From positions 1-64,000 of the forward strand of contig NZ_ATWH01000014.1 of NCBI RefSeq assembly GCF_000421145.1: DNA of 64,000 nucleotides, read 5' to 3'. This document shows positions 14,997 through 24,080 of this stretch, piece after piece. Positions within the stretch are counted from its first letter, which is position 1; each line of letters starts with the position of its first letter. The position numbers and the translations under genes were made by a program. The notes beneath the pieces are model-generated. The model saw nothing but the letters and a program-made list of their open reading frames with translations, did no database searches and was not told where the DNA came from. The DNA is from Glaciibacter superstes DSM 21135 (GTDB lineage Bacteria; Actinomycetota; Actinomycetes; Actinomycetales; Microbacteriaceae).

Positions 14997-17900
14997 GTGC
15001 CAAGTCTGGCCCCCACCACGCTGCGCGTTGACGGACGCGCAGCATCAGCTGTGTACCCTGACCGCTTCGTTGCCCTCGCGAGCGAGGGGGCGCCGCGATT
15101 GTCGTGGGTCGTCCCTCTGGTGCGCACCGGCCAGGCCCAGTCGGCGTTCGAGGTGCGGGTCTCCCGGGCGACCAGCGACCCCCGCGACCCCGACAGCGCC
15201 CTCGTCGACTCGACAGGATCGGCTGGGCCAACCGAATCGACAGGCGGCGTCGGCGGCAGCGGCAGCGGCAGCGGCAGCGATCCATTCACCGAACTGACAA
15301 CCGCACTCGACCCCGATTCTGAGTATCTGTGGACCGTTCGCGTGCAGGGCGAGTTCGGCGATTGGTCGGGCTGGTCGGAGCCGTCCATCCTCGAAACCGG
15401 CCCATGGGCCTACGACGACTGGTCAGCCGAGTGGATTTCGCATCCTGCGTTGTCGACCCTGCGCCGAACGTTCCGCGTCGACGGGGCGATCCAACGAGCG
15501 AGGCTTCACCTCACAGCGCAGGGCCTGGTTCGGGCATCCGTCAACGGCGTCGCCGTCAACCCGGATGCCTCCGACCCGTCGCGCACAGACCTCGGCCGCG
15601 CCCTATACCGCAGCTATGACGTGACCGATCTGCTCCGTACCAATCAGGCCGGCACCACTCAGGACGGCACGGGCGAGAACACACTCGACCTCGTACTCGG
15701 CTCCGGCGAGTGGGAGAGGACCGGGCTCGACCCACGCGTGCTCGCCGAAGTGGTGGTGCACCTGGAGGGCGGCACCGTCGTGCGCGCGGGCACGGGCCCT
15801 GGCATGCTCTCCGCCGCGAGTGAGGTGACGGTTGAAGAGCCGTTCTATCTGGAAAGGCACGAGCGGGCTGGTGCTCCCCTCAATTTTCGCCAGGCAACGG
15901 CTGCTCGCGTACTCGAGCCCGCACTCTCGCCGGAGTCTGCCGTCACCCCTCCCCGTGACGTCGCTCCGGACCCGTCGCCGGCTGTGCACCGGGTTGCCGA
16001 GCACGGCGTCACCCTTCTCTCGCGCACGGGTCTCTCACGCACGGGTCTTTCGCGCGCTGGTCTCTCACGCACAGACGAGAGTCGCGTGTACGACGTGGGA
16101 ACCAACATAGCTGGACGCACCAGGCTCAGAGTGACAACCGCGTTGCCGGGCGAAACCGTCATCCGTGTTGTCCACGGCGAGCACCTGGGCGCCGATGGAC
16201 GACTCGACACCACCAACCTGACGATGCCATACGACCACGGGCGCGTTCGCCAGGCGGTGGAGTACGTCGTCGGCGGGCTGTTGGGAGCGGGAACTGCAGG
16301 CGCGATCCTCGAACCGTGGTTCTGCTATCACGGCTTCCGGTACGTCGAGATCCTGGGCCTGCCGGCCGACGCGGAGGTCACCCTCGAGGCCTGGAGCCTC
16401 CACTCCGACCTCGAGTCGACCAGCGGCCTGGAGACCGACGACCCGCAGGTCAACGCGCTGGTGCGGGTCGCCAGTCGCACACTGCTGAACAACGTGCACG
16501 GGATCCCTGAGGACTGCCCGACGCGCGAGCAGTCCGGGTGGACGGGAGACACGGCATCCGTCGCCGAGTTCGACTTCTCGGCGTTCGACATGCAGAGCTT
16601 CTTCACGAAGTGGCTCGGCGACCTGCGCACCAGCCAGCAAGTCGACGGCAGCATCCCGGCGATCTCGCCAGACATCCGTTCGCCCAGGATCACTCCTGAC
16701 CCAGTGTGGGGCGCAGCACTCCAGCGAGTGCTGGTCGGTCACTGGCTGCACTACGGCGACGCCCGCGTGGTGCAGGACACGCTTCCGGCGCTGCGCCGCT
16801 GGGTCGACTACCAGCTGACGCTCCGCACCGAGGAGGGCGTAATCGGCAACTCGCAGATCAGTTACGGCTCAGACTGGCTCGCGCTTGTGCAGACCCCACC
16901 GCCCCTGCACCACACCCAGGCGACCATCGACAGCCTCGAATCGCTGGCAATTCTTGAAGAAGCGATTGGTGAAACGGATGCTGCGGCAGAGCGTCTCCGG
17001 GCCGCCGACGACCTTCGTGCGGCCGCGCGTTCCGCCTTCTTCGACGAGCAGCGCGACGCCTTCGGCAACGGAACCCAGGCGGCCGATGCGATCGGCATCG
17101 AGGGCCGGATCCTGGTCGGGAGTGAACCAGAACGCGCCGCCGATCGAATCGCCGTCGATGTGCGCGCACGAGGCAACCGGGTGACATCCGGCTTCGCCAC
17201 CACTCGAACCGTCGTTCGGGCACTGGCACGGAGCGGACACTCCCAGGCGGTCTTCGACACCCTTCACCAGCTGGCCGAACCGGGGATCGGCGCCATGCTC
17301 GACCATGGGCCAGGCACGTTCTGGGAATGCTGGTGGATCGATCCGCTGAACACGGGAACGGGATCGCTCGACCACATCGGACTCGGCGGTCCGTTCGCCG
17401 GCTGGGCGTGGCAGTGGCTCGCCGGCGTGCGTCCGACGGGAGCCGGCTGGTCGACCTTTGTCGCCGAGCCGCAGTTTGTCGTCGGAGTGGATTCGCTGGC
17501 CCTGTCATCGCGCACCGTGCGTGGTGTGGTCGGCCTCGGCTACGAGATCGATGGAGAGGACATCTCCCTCACCCTCACGGTGCCGGTCGGCGCGCAGGCC
17601 GCGCTACGGCTGCCGGGGCGCCCCGAAGAGCTAGTAGGTTCTGGCGTTCACACCCGCACGATTCCCGTGTCTGCAGTGCGCGCGACGCATCAGTCACCGC
17701 CGCCGTTATCTCAGCCGGGCGAAGAGCCGTGGGCGCCGCCGTACCGCCCGGCGCCATCGCCGGACGTCGTCGGCGAGCGCGACTGGGCGGCGCGAAGCCT
17801 CGCGGCCGAACTGATTGTCGGCGACGGCGCCCTGCGGGTCGAGACCCTGGCGCACGGCCTCCGCTGCATGCCGGTGCCGCACGAGCAACCCGCTGGGCCG

Positions 17901-18362
17901 GTCGCACTCGTGCGTTCGCGTCACACCACTCCGGCCGGGGTGTCCGGCGAGGGAGCAGCTCTGACGGTTCGGGTGTCCCCCGGAGATGACGGCAACGAAG
18001 CTGACGGCAACGAAGCGAGCTCCGGACGGCAGCTGCCGAACGCCCGTTTTGTTTATGCATCCCTCGATCTGTGTCTTGAGAACCCACCACGCCCTCTCGA
18101 GAGTGTCATCACCGTGCACGGGGCGGATGGCACGAGCGTGCACGGCACCGGCATGCTCTGGCCAGCGGGGTGGAATCGTGTGACGGTGGATGTCTCCCAT
18201 CTCGCGGCCCGCACGGCGATCGTGAGCGTTGAGGTCGGCATCCGGGTACGCGCATCCGGTGCAGACGCGACCAACGCCGGGCCATACGACGCCGCCCGGC
18301 AGACGCCACTCGCGTTCCACCTGGGAGAGGTCGGCTACAGCTCGGTTCGTCGCACCTGGTGA
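14997..18362 (+). CDS. large GH78 alpha-L-rhamnosidase with C-terminal extension
   Basis: A 1121-residue protein. The GTG at 14997 is preceded by GAAGGAG at a 5-base spacing; the frame is open further upstream but through an operator. Residues about 30-160 form an Ig-like N-terminal domain with a Gly-Ser linker (near residue 85). Rhamnosidase beta domains follow, then the catalytic (alpha/alpha)6 domain with DCPTREQSGWTGD near residue 505 and the segment FWECWWIDPLNTGTGSLDHI near residue 775. Residues 341-360 are four LSRTG-like repeats encoded by a 15-bp tandem repeat. About 200 C-terminal residues (from about 915) look like an added beta-sandwich of unknown role. No signal peptide is apparent. 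Confidence 0.85.
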   Translation: MPSLAPTTLRVDGRAASAVYPDRFVALASEGAPRLSWVVPLVRTGQAQSAFEVRVSRATSDPRDPDSALVDSTGSAGPTESTGGVGGSGSGSGSDPFTELTTALDPDSEYLWTVRVQGEFGDWSGWSEPSILETGPWAYDDWSAEWISHPALSTLRRTFRVDGAIQRARLHLTAQGLVRASVNGVAVNPDASDPSRTDLGRALYRSYDVTDLLRTNQAGTTQDGTGENTLDLVLGSGEWERTGLDPRVLAEVVVHLEGGTVVRAGTGPGMLSAASEVTVEEPFYLERHERAGAPLNFRQATAARVLEPALSPESAVTPPRDVAPDPSPAVHRVAEHGVTLLSRTGLSRTGLSRAGLSRTDESRVYDVGTNIAGRTRLRVTTALPGETVIRVVHGEHLGADGRLDTTNLTMPYDHGRVRQAVEYVVGGLLGAGTAGAILEPWFCYHGFRYVEILGLPADAEVTLEAWSLHSDLESTSGLETDDPQVNALVRVASRTLLNNVHGIPEDCPTREQSGWTGDTASVAEFDFSAFDMQSFFTKWLGDLRTSQQVDGSIPAISPDIRSPRITPDPVWGAALQRVLVGHWLHYGDARVVQDTLPALRRWVDYQLTLRTEEGVIGNSQISYGSDWLALVQTPPPLHHTQATIDSLESLAILEEAIGETDAAAERLRAADDLRAAARSAFFDEQRDAFGNGTQAADAIGIEGRILVGSEPERAADRIAVDVRARGNRVTSGFATTRTVVRALARSGHSQAVFDTLHQLAEPGIGAMLDHGPGTFWECWWIDPLNTGTGSLDHIGLGGPFAGWAWQWLAGVRPTGAGWSTFVAEPQFVVGVDSLALSSRTVRGVVGLGYEIDGEDISLTLTVPVGAQAALRLPGRPEELVGSGVHTRTIPVSAVRATHQSPPPLSQPGEEPWAPPYRPAPSPDVVGERDWAARSLAAELIVGDGALRVETLAHGLRCMPVPHEQPAGPVALVRSRHTTPAGVSGEGAALTVRVSPGDDGNEADGNEASSGRQLPNARFVYASLDLCLENPPRPLESVITVHGADGTSVHGTGMLWPAGWNRVTVDVSHLAARTAIVSVEVGIRVRASGADATNAGPYDAARQTPLAFHLGEVGYSSVRRTW
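16017..16076 (+). repeat. 4 x 15-bp coding tandem repeat (LSRTG)
   Basis: Four 15-bp units starting CTCTCGCGCACGGGT follow directly at 16017, 16032, 16047 and 16062. They encode LSRTG, LSRTG, LSRAG and LSRTD in a loop of the rhamnosidase. Confidence 0.8.
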
Positions 18363-18371
18363 CCACTCGGG

Positions 18372-20111
18372 TCAGAACGACTGGGCGCGATGGAGCCGGG
18401 CGTAGTATCCGTCAATCGCGCTGAGTTCGTCGTGGGAGCCGACCTCCACCACTCGTCCGTGATCCATCACCACGATGCGGTCGGCGTTGCGGATCGTGGA
18501 CAGGCGATGGGCGACCACGAGTGAGGTTCGCCCCGTCATGAGGGTGTCGAGAGCGGCCTTGACCTTCGCCTCCGACTCGCTGTCGAGCGCACTCGTCGCT
18601 TCGTCAAGTAGCAGGATGCGGGGATCACGGATGAGGGCGCGCGCGATCGCGAGCCGCTGGCGCTGACCACCGGAGAGCCTCGCTCCCCGCTGGCCCACCA
18701 TGGTGTGCCAGCCGTCTGGCAGCTCGTCCACGATCTCCGCCGCGTTCGCGTCGATGAGCGCACGGCGCACGCGATCCTCATCGACGTTCTCGAGGCCATA
18801 CGTGACGTTGTCGTAGACGGATCCCTCGAACAGCACGGATTCCTGCGGCACAACCGACATGAAACGCCGCGATGTACGCAGGTCGAGGCGCTCCATATCG
18901 CGCCCGTCGAGCAGGATGCGCCCCTCGGTCGGACGGATGAAGCCGAGCACGAGGTTGATGGTGGTCGACTTGCCAGACCCTGATGCGCCGACAAACGCGA
19001 CCGTCTCGCCTGGAGAGATGTCGAGGTCGATGTGGTCGATGGCAGGCCGGTCAGATCCCGGGAAGTGGAAGCCGACCCCCTCGAAGCGAATGTGCCCGAT
19101 CACACGGTCGATGGTGGTCTTACCCTCGTTGAGTTCCAGGTCAGGGTCTTCGAGAACCTCGGCGATGGACTTCACAGACTCGAGTCCCTTGCTCAGGATG
19201 GGCGTCAGGTTCACGAGCTGCGTCACGGCAGAGGTGAGGGTGGCGAAATAGGTGCTGAGCAGCACCACCTGGCCGGGGGTGATGGGAACGATCTGTGACA
19301 TCGCGGCCCAGCCGGCCAGGCCGAGGCAGAGGGTGGAGAGCACATTGAACGACACCCAGGATGTCGTCTCGAACCGACTGTTCAAGCGATCGAGCTGGAG
19401 CCCCGCTTGCTTGACGTTCTCTGACGTCTCAGCCACCCGCCGAAGCGCGGTGGTCTCGAGGCCGTGCGCGCGGGTGAGGGGAATGAGCGTCGCCATCTCA
19501 CCGACGCGCGACGAGAGATCTTCCATTCGAAGGCGGAACGACTCGTTACGACGAGCGGCGCGACGGCGCATGCCGGCGACGAGCCCGACGCCGACCGGCA
19601 CGGTGAAGGCGAAGACGACCAGGAACGCCGGCGCCTGGATCGCGGTCACCGTGATGGAGCCGATCAGGATGCTCGCTGAGACGGCCAGCACGGGGAAGAT
19701 CTGTTGCATCAGCAGCTCGACGTTCTCCACGTCGCGCACAACCTTGTTCTGAATCACCGATGCACTCTTGCGGCTGTGGAAACCGATGGAGAGTCCCTGG
19801 AGACGAGCCGACAGGGTGTTGCGCAGGTCGGCCGCGACCGAACGGTACACCCTGCTGTACATGCGCACGTAAAGGATGTGGTTCGGGTAGTTCTGGGCAA
19901 GCACGACGACGGCGATCCCGACAAGAGTCCACAGTTGGAGATAGTCGGTGCCACCGATCACCGTGTCGATGATCTTTGCCGTGACCACCGGGATGAGCCA
20001 TAGCGGGCTGTCTTTGAGGGCGATGAAGAACAGGGCCGCGAAGACTCGACGCCGGTACGGTCGAACCGCACTGCCGAGGGAGCGGACGGGGTGGGCCGCG
20101 CAGATGTTCAC
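18372..20111 (-). CDS. ABC transporter, fused membrane and ATPase domains (exporter type)
   Basis: A 579-residue half-transporter of the MsbA/LmrA class. Residues about 15-310 carry six membrane helices. The ATPase domain has Walker A GASGSGKST near residue 370, Q-loop VPQESVLFEGSVYDN, signature RLSGGQRQR and Walker B ILLLDEATSALD, then the H-loop AHRLST. All catalytic residues are present, so it should be active, probably as a homodimer. Proteins of this shape usually export lipids, drugs or glycoconjugates, though some actinobacterial relatives import. A rhamnose-type operator lies about 100 bp upstream of its GTG start, linking it to the rhamnose regulon; the substrate is unknown. It is convergent with the large rhamnosidase gene. 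Confidence 0.85.
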   Translation of the reverse strand: MNICAAHPVRSLGSAVRPYRRRVFAALFFIALKDSPLWLIPVVTAKIIDTVIGGTDYLQLWTLVGIAVVVLAQNYPNHILYVRMYSRVYRSVAADLRNTLSARLQGLSIGFHSRKSASVIQNKVVRDVENVELLMQQIFPVLAVSASILIGSITVTAIQAPAFLVVFAFTVPVGVGLVAGMRRRAARRNESFRLRMEDLSSRVGEMATLIPLTRAHGLETTALRRVAETSENVKQAGLQLDRLNSRFETTSWVSFNVLSTLCLGLAGWAAMSQIVPITPGQVVLLSTYFATLTSAVTQLVNLTPILSKGLESVKSIAEVLEDPDLELNEGKTTIDRVIGHIRFEGVGFHFPGSDRPAIDHIDLDISPGETVAFVGASGSGKSTTINLVLGFIRPTEGRILLDGRDMERLDLRTSRRFMSVVPQESVLFEGSVYDNVTYGLENVDEDRVRRALIDANAAEIVDELPDGWHTMVGQRGARLSGGQRQRLAIARALIRDPRILLLDEATSALDSESEAKVKAALDTLMTGRTSLVVAHRLSTIRNADRIVVMDHGRVVEVGSHDELSAIDGYYARLHRAQSF

Positions 20112-20208
20112 GATTTCTTTCGATCAGGTTGTCGAGCGGTTGGAGAGCGAACGAGCGAGCACGGCGCGGCTCACGATCCAGTGGCTCAGGGCGCGACAAC
20201 ACCGATTC

Positions 20209-20220
20209 TGAAAGGTTTCA
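20209..20220. promoter_or_regulatory. LacI-family operator, rhamnose regulon site 4
   Basis: TGAAAGGTTTCA, the reverse complement of site 2, between the end of the lacI-type gene and the start of the ABC exporter-type gene. It would control the latter. Confidence 0.55.
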
Positions 20221-20291
20221 TGTCTGGCATCCTGTGCCATCCGGATTCGCCTGTCAACCCACACGGCAAAAGAACCGTTCGAACAGCGAAC

Positions 20292-21299
20292 TCAGCGGGC
20301 GGTGCTCGCCCTCACGATTAGCCTGGGTGGCAACAAGAGGTGCTCATGTTCGTGCACGCCCCCGTTGGCCGCATGGTCGAGCACCAGACGAACTGCCTCT
20401 GTCGCAAGGGCTTCCCTCGGCTGGTGGATGGTCGTGAGCGGAACGATCGCCGATGCCGCGTAGTCGATGTCGTCGTATCCGACGATGGCGATGTCGCGAG
20501 GCACGTGCACGCCGTCTGCGAGTACGAGTGACTGCATCGCGCCGAGGGCCAGAAGGTCGTTGGCGCCGAAGATGGCGTCAGGGCGGGAGTCTCCAGGCAG
20601 GCCGGCGATCAGGTCGCCCATTGCCCGGCCGTCCGCAATCGTCTGGTCTGCGGTGTCGAAGTGCGTCAGGGTTGCCCCGTCGACCTCGTCGATCGCCCTG
20701 AGCGCTCCCTTCCAGCGGTCTTCGACCTGGTGGAGCGGGCCACCGAGGAAGGCGACCCGGCGGCGCCCGGTGTCGAGGAGGTGCTTGACGGCGAGATAGC
20801 CGCCGACATCACCATCGAGGGCAACGGAACAGACGTCGCCGTCGGCCGCGTGGATGTCGAAGAGCACCAGCGGCATCCCCCGACGCGTGAGCCGGTTCAT
20901 CCGTTCAGTGGCACCATCGAGTGGGGCGATCAGCATTCCGCGAACCCGCTGTTCCTCGAAGAGGTCGATGTAGCGGTCTTCTCGCCCGTCGAGTTGGTCG
21001 CTGCTGCCGAAGATGACCGTGTGGCCGTGGGTCTCCGCAGCGGCTTCGCAGGCGTGGGCGAGTTCGGCCCAGAAGGGGTTGGCCACGTTGAGCACGATCA
21101 TGCCGAGGGTCGTTCCGCCGCCCATGCGCAGCTGCCTGGCCAGGTCGTTGCGCACAAAACCGAGCTCGTCCATGGTTGCCTGCACGAGCTCCAGGGTGCG
21201 GGCCGACACGAGCTCCGGCTTGTTGAGCACATTGGAGACGGTGCCGACGGACACCTGGGCGCGCGCGGCCACCTCACGAATTCCTACGGGCCCGGTCAC
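20292..21299 (-). CDS. LacI-family transcriptional regulator of rhamnose genes
   Basis: A 335-residue repressor with an N-terminal helix-turn-helix (GIREVAARAQVSVGTVSNVLN) followed by the hinge helix and a periplasmic-binding-protein-like sensor domain (LGMIVLNVANPFWAELAHACE onward). It most likely binds the TGAAACGATTCA-like palindromes found six times around it and releases them on binding rhamnose or a pathway intermediate. The GTG at 21299 is chosen because the HTH then begins at the usual distance from the N-terminus. A GTG at 21305 and ATGs near 21347 are possible alternatives. It is divergent from rhaM, with an operator between them, which suggests autoregulation. Confidence 0.85.
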   Translation of the reverse strand: MTGPVGIREVAARAQVSVGTVSNVLNKPELVSARTLELVQATMDELGFVRNDLARQLRMGGGTTLGMIVLNVANPFWAELAHACEAAAETHGHTVIFGSSDQLDGREDRYIDLFEEQRVRGMLIAPLDGATERMNRLTRRGMPLVLFDIHAADGDVCSVALDGDVGGYLAVKHLLDTGRRRVAFLGGPLHQVEDRWKGALRAIDEVDGATLTHFDTADQTIADGRAMGDLIAGLPGDSRPDAIFGANDLLALGAMQSLVLADGVHVPRDIAIVGYDDIDYAASAIVPLTTIHQPREALATEAVRLVLDHAANGGVHEHEHLLLPPRLIVRASTAR

Positions 21300-21440
21300 G
21301 TGCACCTCATCCAAGTTTCTCGCGCGACGCGCGGTGGATTCCATCATATGGATGCCGGCCGCACCGGCAGGACAACGGTGCCGCGCCATCCGCTGCTTGA
21401 CGACGGTTCCGGGCCGGGGATAGTCTCTGATAGTCACTTT

Positions 21441-21452
21441 TGAAACGATTCA
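21441..21452. promoter_or_regulatory. LacI-family operator, rhamnose regulon site 5
   Basis: TGAAACGATTCA, identical to the site at 21950, in the divergent region between the regulator gene and rhaM, 31 bp before the rhaM start. Confidence 0.7.
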
Positions 21453-21483
21453 CGATCCCCTCGTGGAGATGAGGTCCATCCGC

Positions 21484-21852
21484 ATGAGCACGACCGCGCA
21501 CCGCGTTTGCTTCCAGTTGCAGGTCAAACCGGAGAGTATTCCCGAATACACGCGCCGCCACGCAGCCGTCTGGCCAGACATGCTGCGCGCCCTGAAAGAG
21601 ACCGGTTGGAACAACTATTCGATCTTCCTGCGGCAAGACGGCCTCTTGATCGGCTACTTCGAAACGGAGTCGCTTGACGCCGCGCAGGCCGGCATGGCGG
21701 CCACCGGGGTCAACGAGCGGTGGCAGGCCGAGATGGGCGAGTTCTTCGCCGATCTGGACGGGGCTCCAGACGAGGGCTTCCTGCAGCTCACCGAGATCTT
21801 CAACCTTGAGGACCAGCTGGCCGCGGTCGACGCGGGCGCGGCATCCGCATGA
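21484..21852 (+). CDS. rhaM: L-rhamnose mutarotase
   Basis: A 122-residue ferredoxin-like-fold protein that interconverts the alpha and beta anomers of L-rhamnose so that the isomerase gets its preferred form. The characteristic core is RRHAAVWPDMLRALKETGW followed by NNYSIFLRQDGLLIGYFETE, with the family's conserved His and the Trp/Tyr residues that line the sugar site. Length is slightly above the usual 104-110 residues because of a C-terminal Asp/Ala tail. The ATG at 21484 is chosen over ATG 21469, as only the former has GATGAGG at a workable distance. It precedes the rhamnose isomerase gene by 154 bp. Confidence 0.9.
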   Translation: MSTTAHRVCFQLQVKPESIPEYTRRHAAVWPDMLRALKETGWNNYSIFLRQDGLLIGYFETESLDAAQAGMAATGVNERWQAEMGEFFADLDGAPDEGFLQLTEIFNLEDQLAAVDAGAASA

Positions 21853-21861
21853 CGGATGCCG
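21839..21861. terminator. stem-loop overlapping the rhaM stop codon
   Basis: CGGCATCCG (21839-21847) pairs with CGGATGCCG (21853-21861); the TGA of rhaM forms part of the 5-nt loop. There is no T-run, so termination is uncertain. Confidence 0.4.
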
Positions 21862-21939
21862 GATTGCGGAGCCTGACCGTGGATGCCTTGTTGCGGATGC
21901 CCGGCTCCATGACTCGGCTCCGTGACTTAGCGCCGTGAC

Positions 21940-21969
21940 TTGCCCAGTTTGAAACGATTCACCTATACT
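21940..21969 (+). promoter_or_regulatory. putative promoter of the rhaI-rhaD catabolic operon
   Basis: TTGCCC (21940-21945) and TATACT (21964-21969) are 18 bp apart. The operator at 21950-21961 lies exactly between them, a classic repressor position. Confidence 0.6.
21950..21961. promoter_or_regulatory. LacI-family operator, rhamnose regulon site 6
   Basis: TGAAACGATTCA between the -35 and -10 elements of the rhaI promoter; identical to site 5. Confidence 0.7.
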
Positions 21970-22006
21970 GTGTCAACAGATCATTAGCGAGAAAAACGAG
22001 ACGACG

Positions 22007-23173
22007 ATGACGACATTCGAATCCATCTCCTCCCAGCTCGAGGCACAGGCCATCGAGCTGCCCTCCTGGGCGTTCGGCAACTCTGGCACCAGGTTCAAGG
22101 TGTTCACCACGCCCGGCACGCCGCGCAGTGTCGAGGAGAAGATCACCGACGCGGCCAAGGTCAATGAGCTCACCGGGCTCGCCCCGAAGGTGGCGCTCCA
22201 CATTCCGTGGGACAAGGGCGACGACTACGCCGCCCTGTCGGCGTTCGCCAGCGAGCACGGCGTCGCACTCGGCACCATCAACTCGAACACCTTCCAGGAC
22301 GATGCCTACAAGTTCGGCAGCCTGACGCACACCGACGCATCCGTTCGCCAGATGGCCATTGACCACCACTTCGAGTGCATCGACGTGATGAACGCGACCG
22401 GTTCGCAGGACCTCAAGATCTGGCTCGCCGACGGCACAAACTACCCGGGCCAGGGCGACATCCGCGGACGGCAGGACCGGCTGGCAGACTCGCTCGCGCA
22501 AATCTACGCGCGCCTCGGCGACGACCAACGTTTGGTGCTCGAGTACAAGTTCTTCGAGCCGGCTTTTTACCACACGGATGTCCCTGACTGGGGCACCTCA
22601 TACGCCCAGGTCTCGGCGCTCGGCGACAAGGCGATGGTGTGCCTCGACACCGGCCACCACGCGCCTGGCACCAACATCGAGTTCATCGTGGCCCAATTAC
22701 TGCGCCTCGGAAAACTCGGCTCATTCGACTTCAACTCCCGCTTCTACGCCGATGATGACCTCATCGTCGGCGCGGCAGACCCGTTCCAGCTGTTCCGCAT
22801 CCTCTACGAGGTCATCCGCGGCGGCGGCTACGGGCCCGGCAGCCCTGTCGCGTTCATGCTTGACCAGTGCCACAACGTCGAAGACAAGATCCCCGGCCAG
22901 ATTCGCTCGGTGCTGAACGTGCAGGAGATGACGGCGCGAGCACTCCTCGTCGACGGCGATGCGCTCTCCGCAGCGCAGGAGGCGGGCGACGTGCTCGGAG
23001 CCAACGGCATCATGATGGACGCCTTCTACACGGATGTGCGCCCAGACCTGGCGGCCTGGCGCGAGTCGCGCGGCCTGCCGGCCGACCCCATGAAGGCTTA
23101 CGCGGCATCCGGTTACCAGCAGAAGATCGCCGACGAGCGCGTCGGCGGCGCCCAGATGTCGTGGGGAGCGTAA
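22007..23173 (+). CDS. rhaI: L-rhamnose isomerase
   Basis: A 388-residue TIM-barrel isomerase of the type described from Pseudomonas stutzeri and many actinobacteria, converting L-rhamnose to L-rhamnulose with two divalent metals. Likely metal-binding segments are visible in order: VLEYKFFEPAFYH (Glu), CLDTGHHAPGTN (Asp and His) and LGSFDFNSRFYADDDL (Asp). Length is typical for the group. It leads the catabolic operon under the operator-promoter at 21940-21969, followed 4 bp later by the hydrolase gene. The product feeds the kinase at 26292. Confidence 0.92.
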   Translation: MTTFESISSQLEAQAIELPSWAFGNSGTRFKVFTTPGTPRSVEEKITDAAKVNELTGLAPKVALHIPWDKGDDYAALSAFASEHGVALGTINSNTFQDDAYKFGSLTHTDASVRQMAIDHHFECIDVMNATGSQDLKIWLADGTNYPGQGDIRGRQDRLADSLAQIYARLGDDQRLVLEYKFFEPAFYHTDVPDWGTSYAQVSALGDKAMVCLDTGHHAPGTNIEFIVAQLLRLGKLGSFDFNSRFYADDDLIVGAADPFQLFRILYEVIRGGGYGPGSPVAFMLDQCHNVEDKIPGQIRSVLNVQEMTARALLVDGDALSAAQEAGDVLGANGIMMDAFYTDVRPDLAAWRESRGLPADPMKAYAASGYQQKIADERVGGAQMSWGA

Positions 23174-23177
23174 GCGC

Positions 23178-24080
23178 ATGACAGAGGCATACGGCGCCGC
23201 GGACGGACTCGTGCGGGTGTACCCGGCGGATTCTCACGGCGAGGCGGGCCAGGCAGGTCAGGTAGGCCAGACGCCGGCACTGGTGTGGGCGCACGGCGGC
23301 GGTTTCCGGGGCGGTGACCTCGACATGCCGGAAGCGCACTGGACCTCCGGCGCGCTCGCGGCGCGGGGCATCACTGTCGTCTCGGTCGACTACCGGCACG
23401 CGGGCGACGGTTTCCGCTATCCGTTGCCTTCCGATGACATCCTCACCGCCTGGGCCTGGACTCTGGATCACGCCGACGAGCTCGGCATCGACAAGAGCCG
23501 CCTCGCGATCGGCGGCGCGAGCGCCGGCGCCAATCTCGTGACGGGGGCTGTGCTGCGCATGCTCGCAGACGATACGCGGAGCCTGCCGCTGCCTGCCGGC
23601 ATCTTTCTCGCCTACCCGACCCTGCTCGCCGAGCAGCCGGCACCGGATGCCGAGCTGGCGGCGCTGTTGGCCGCGAACCCCGCGGCCGCCCATGGCCCCT
23701 CCTACGTGCCCGATATGTACGAGAACTACTTCGGGGGTCCGGTCGATGACGCCCCGCTCGCGGTGGTGCCCGGCCGCGCCGTGGCATCCGACCTCACTGG
23801 CTTCCCGCCGGTGCTGATGATCAACTCCGAGATCGACCACCTGCGGGTCTCCGGTGAAGTGTTTGCCGCGACCCTCGCGAACGCCGGCATTCCGCTCGAG
23901 CTCGCGACCGAACCCGGGGCCCTGCACGGTCACCTGAACCGGCCGGATGAGTCAGCGGCATCCGACTCGATCGAGCGCATCGCGCGCTGGATCGCGCGCG
24001 GATTCGTTCCAGATACCTCGGTCAATCAGACCACTCCCAGCACCACCGCTCCCAGCACCACCGAAGGAAACCCCTCATGA
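23178..24080 (+). CDS. alpha/beta hydrolase of the HSL-like esterase type
   Basis: A 300-residue alpha/beta hydrolase fold enzyme. The oxyanion motif WAHGGGFRGG is near residue 35 and the nucleophile elbow GGASAGANL near residue 113, with Ser as nucleophile. A late Asp (NSEIDHL) and His (GALHGHL, near residue 250) complete the triad, as in the hormone-sensitive-lipase (esterase IV) family. It lies between rhaI and rhaD with a four-base ATGA overlap to the latter, so it is made with the pathway; removing acetyl or acyl groups from decorated rhamnose is a plausible role, by inference only. The N-terminal 30 residues contain a Gly-Gln-Ala repeat. Confidence 0.8.
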   Translation: MTEAYGAADGLVRVYPADSHGEAGQAGQVGQTPALVWAHGGGFRGGDLDMPEAHWTSGALAARGITVVSVDYRHAGDGFRYPLPSDDILTAWAWTLDHADELGIDKSRLAIGGASAGANLVTGAVLRMLADDTRSLPLPAGIFLAYPTLLAEQPAPDAELAALLAANPAAAHGPSYVPDMYENYFGGPVDDAPLAVVPGRAVASDLTGFPPVLMINSEIDHLRVSGEVFAATLANAGIPLELATEPGALHGHLNRPDESAASDSIERIARWIARGFVPDTSVNQTTPSTTAPSTTEGNPS

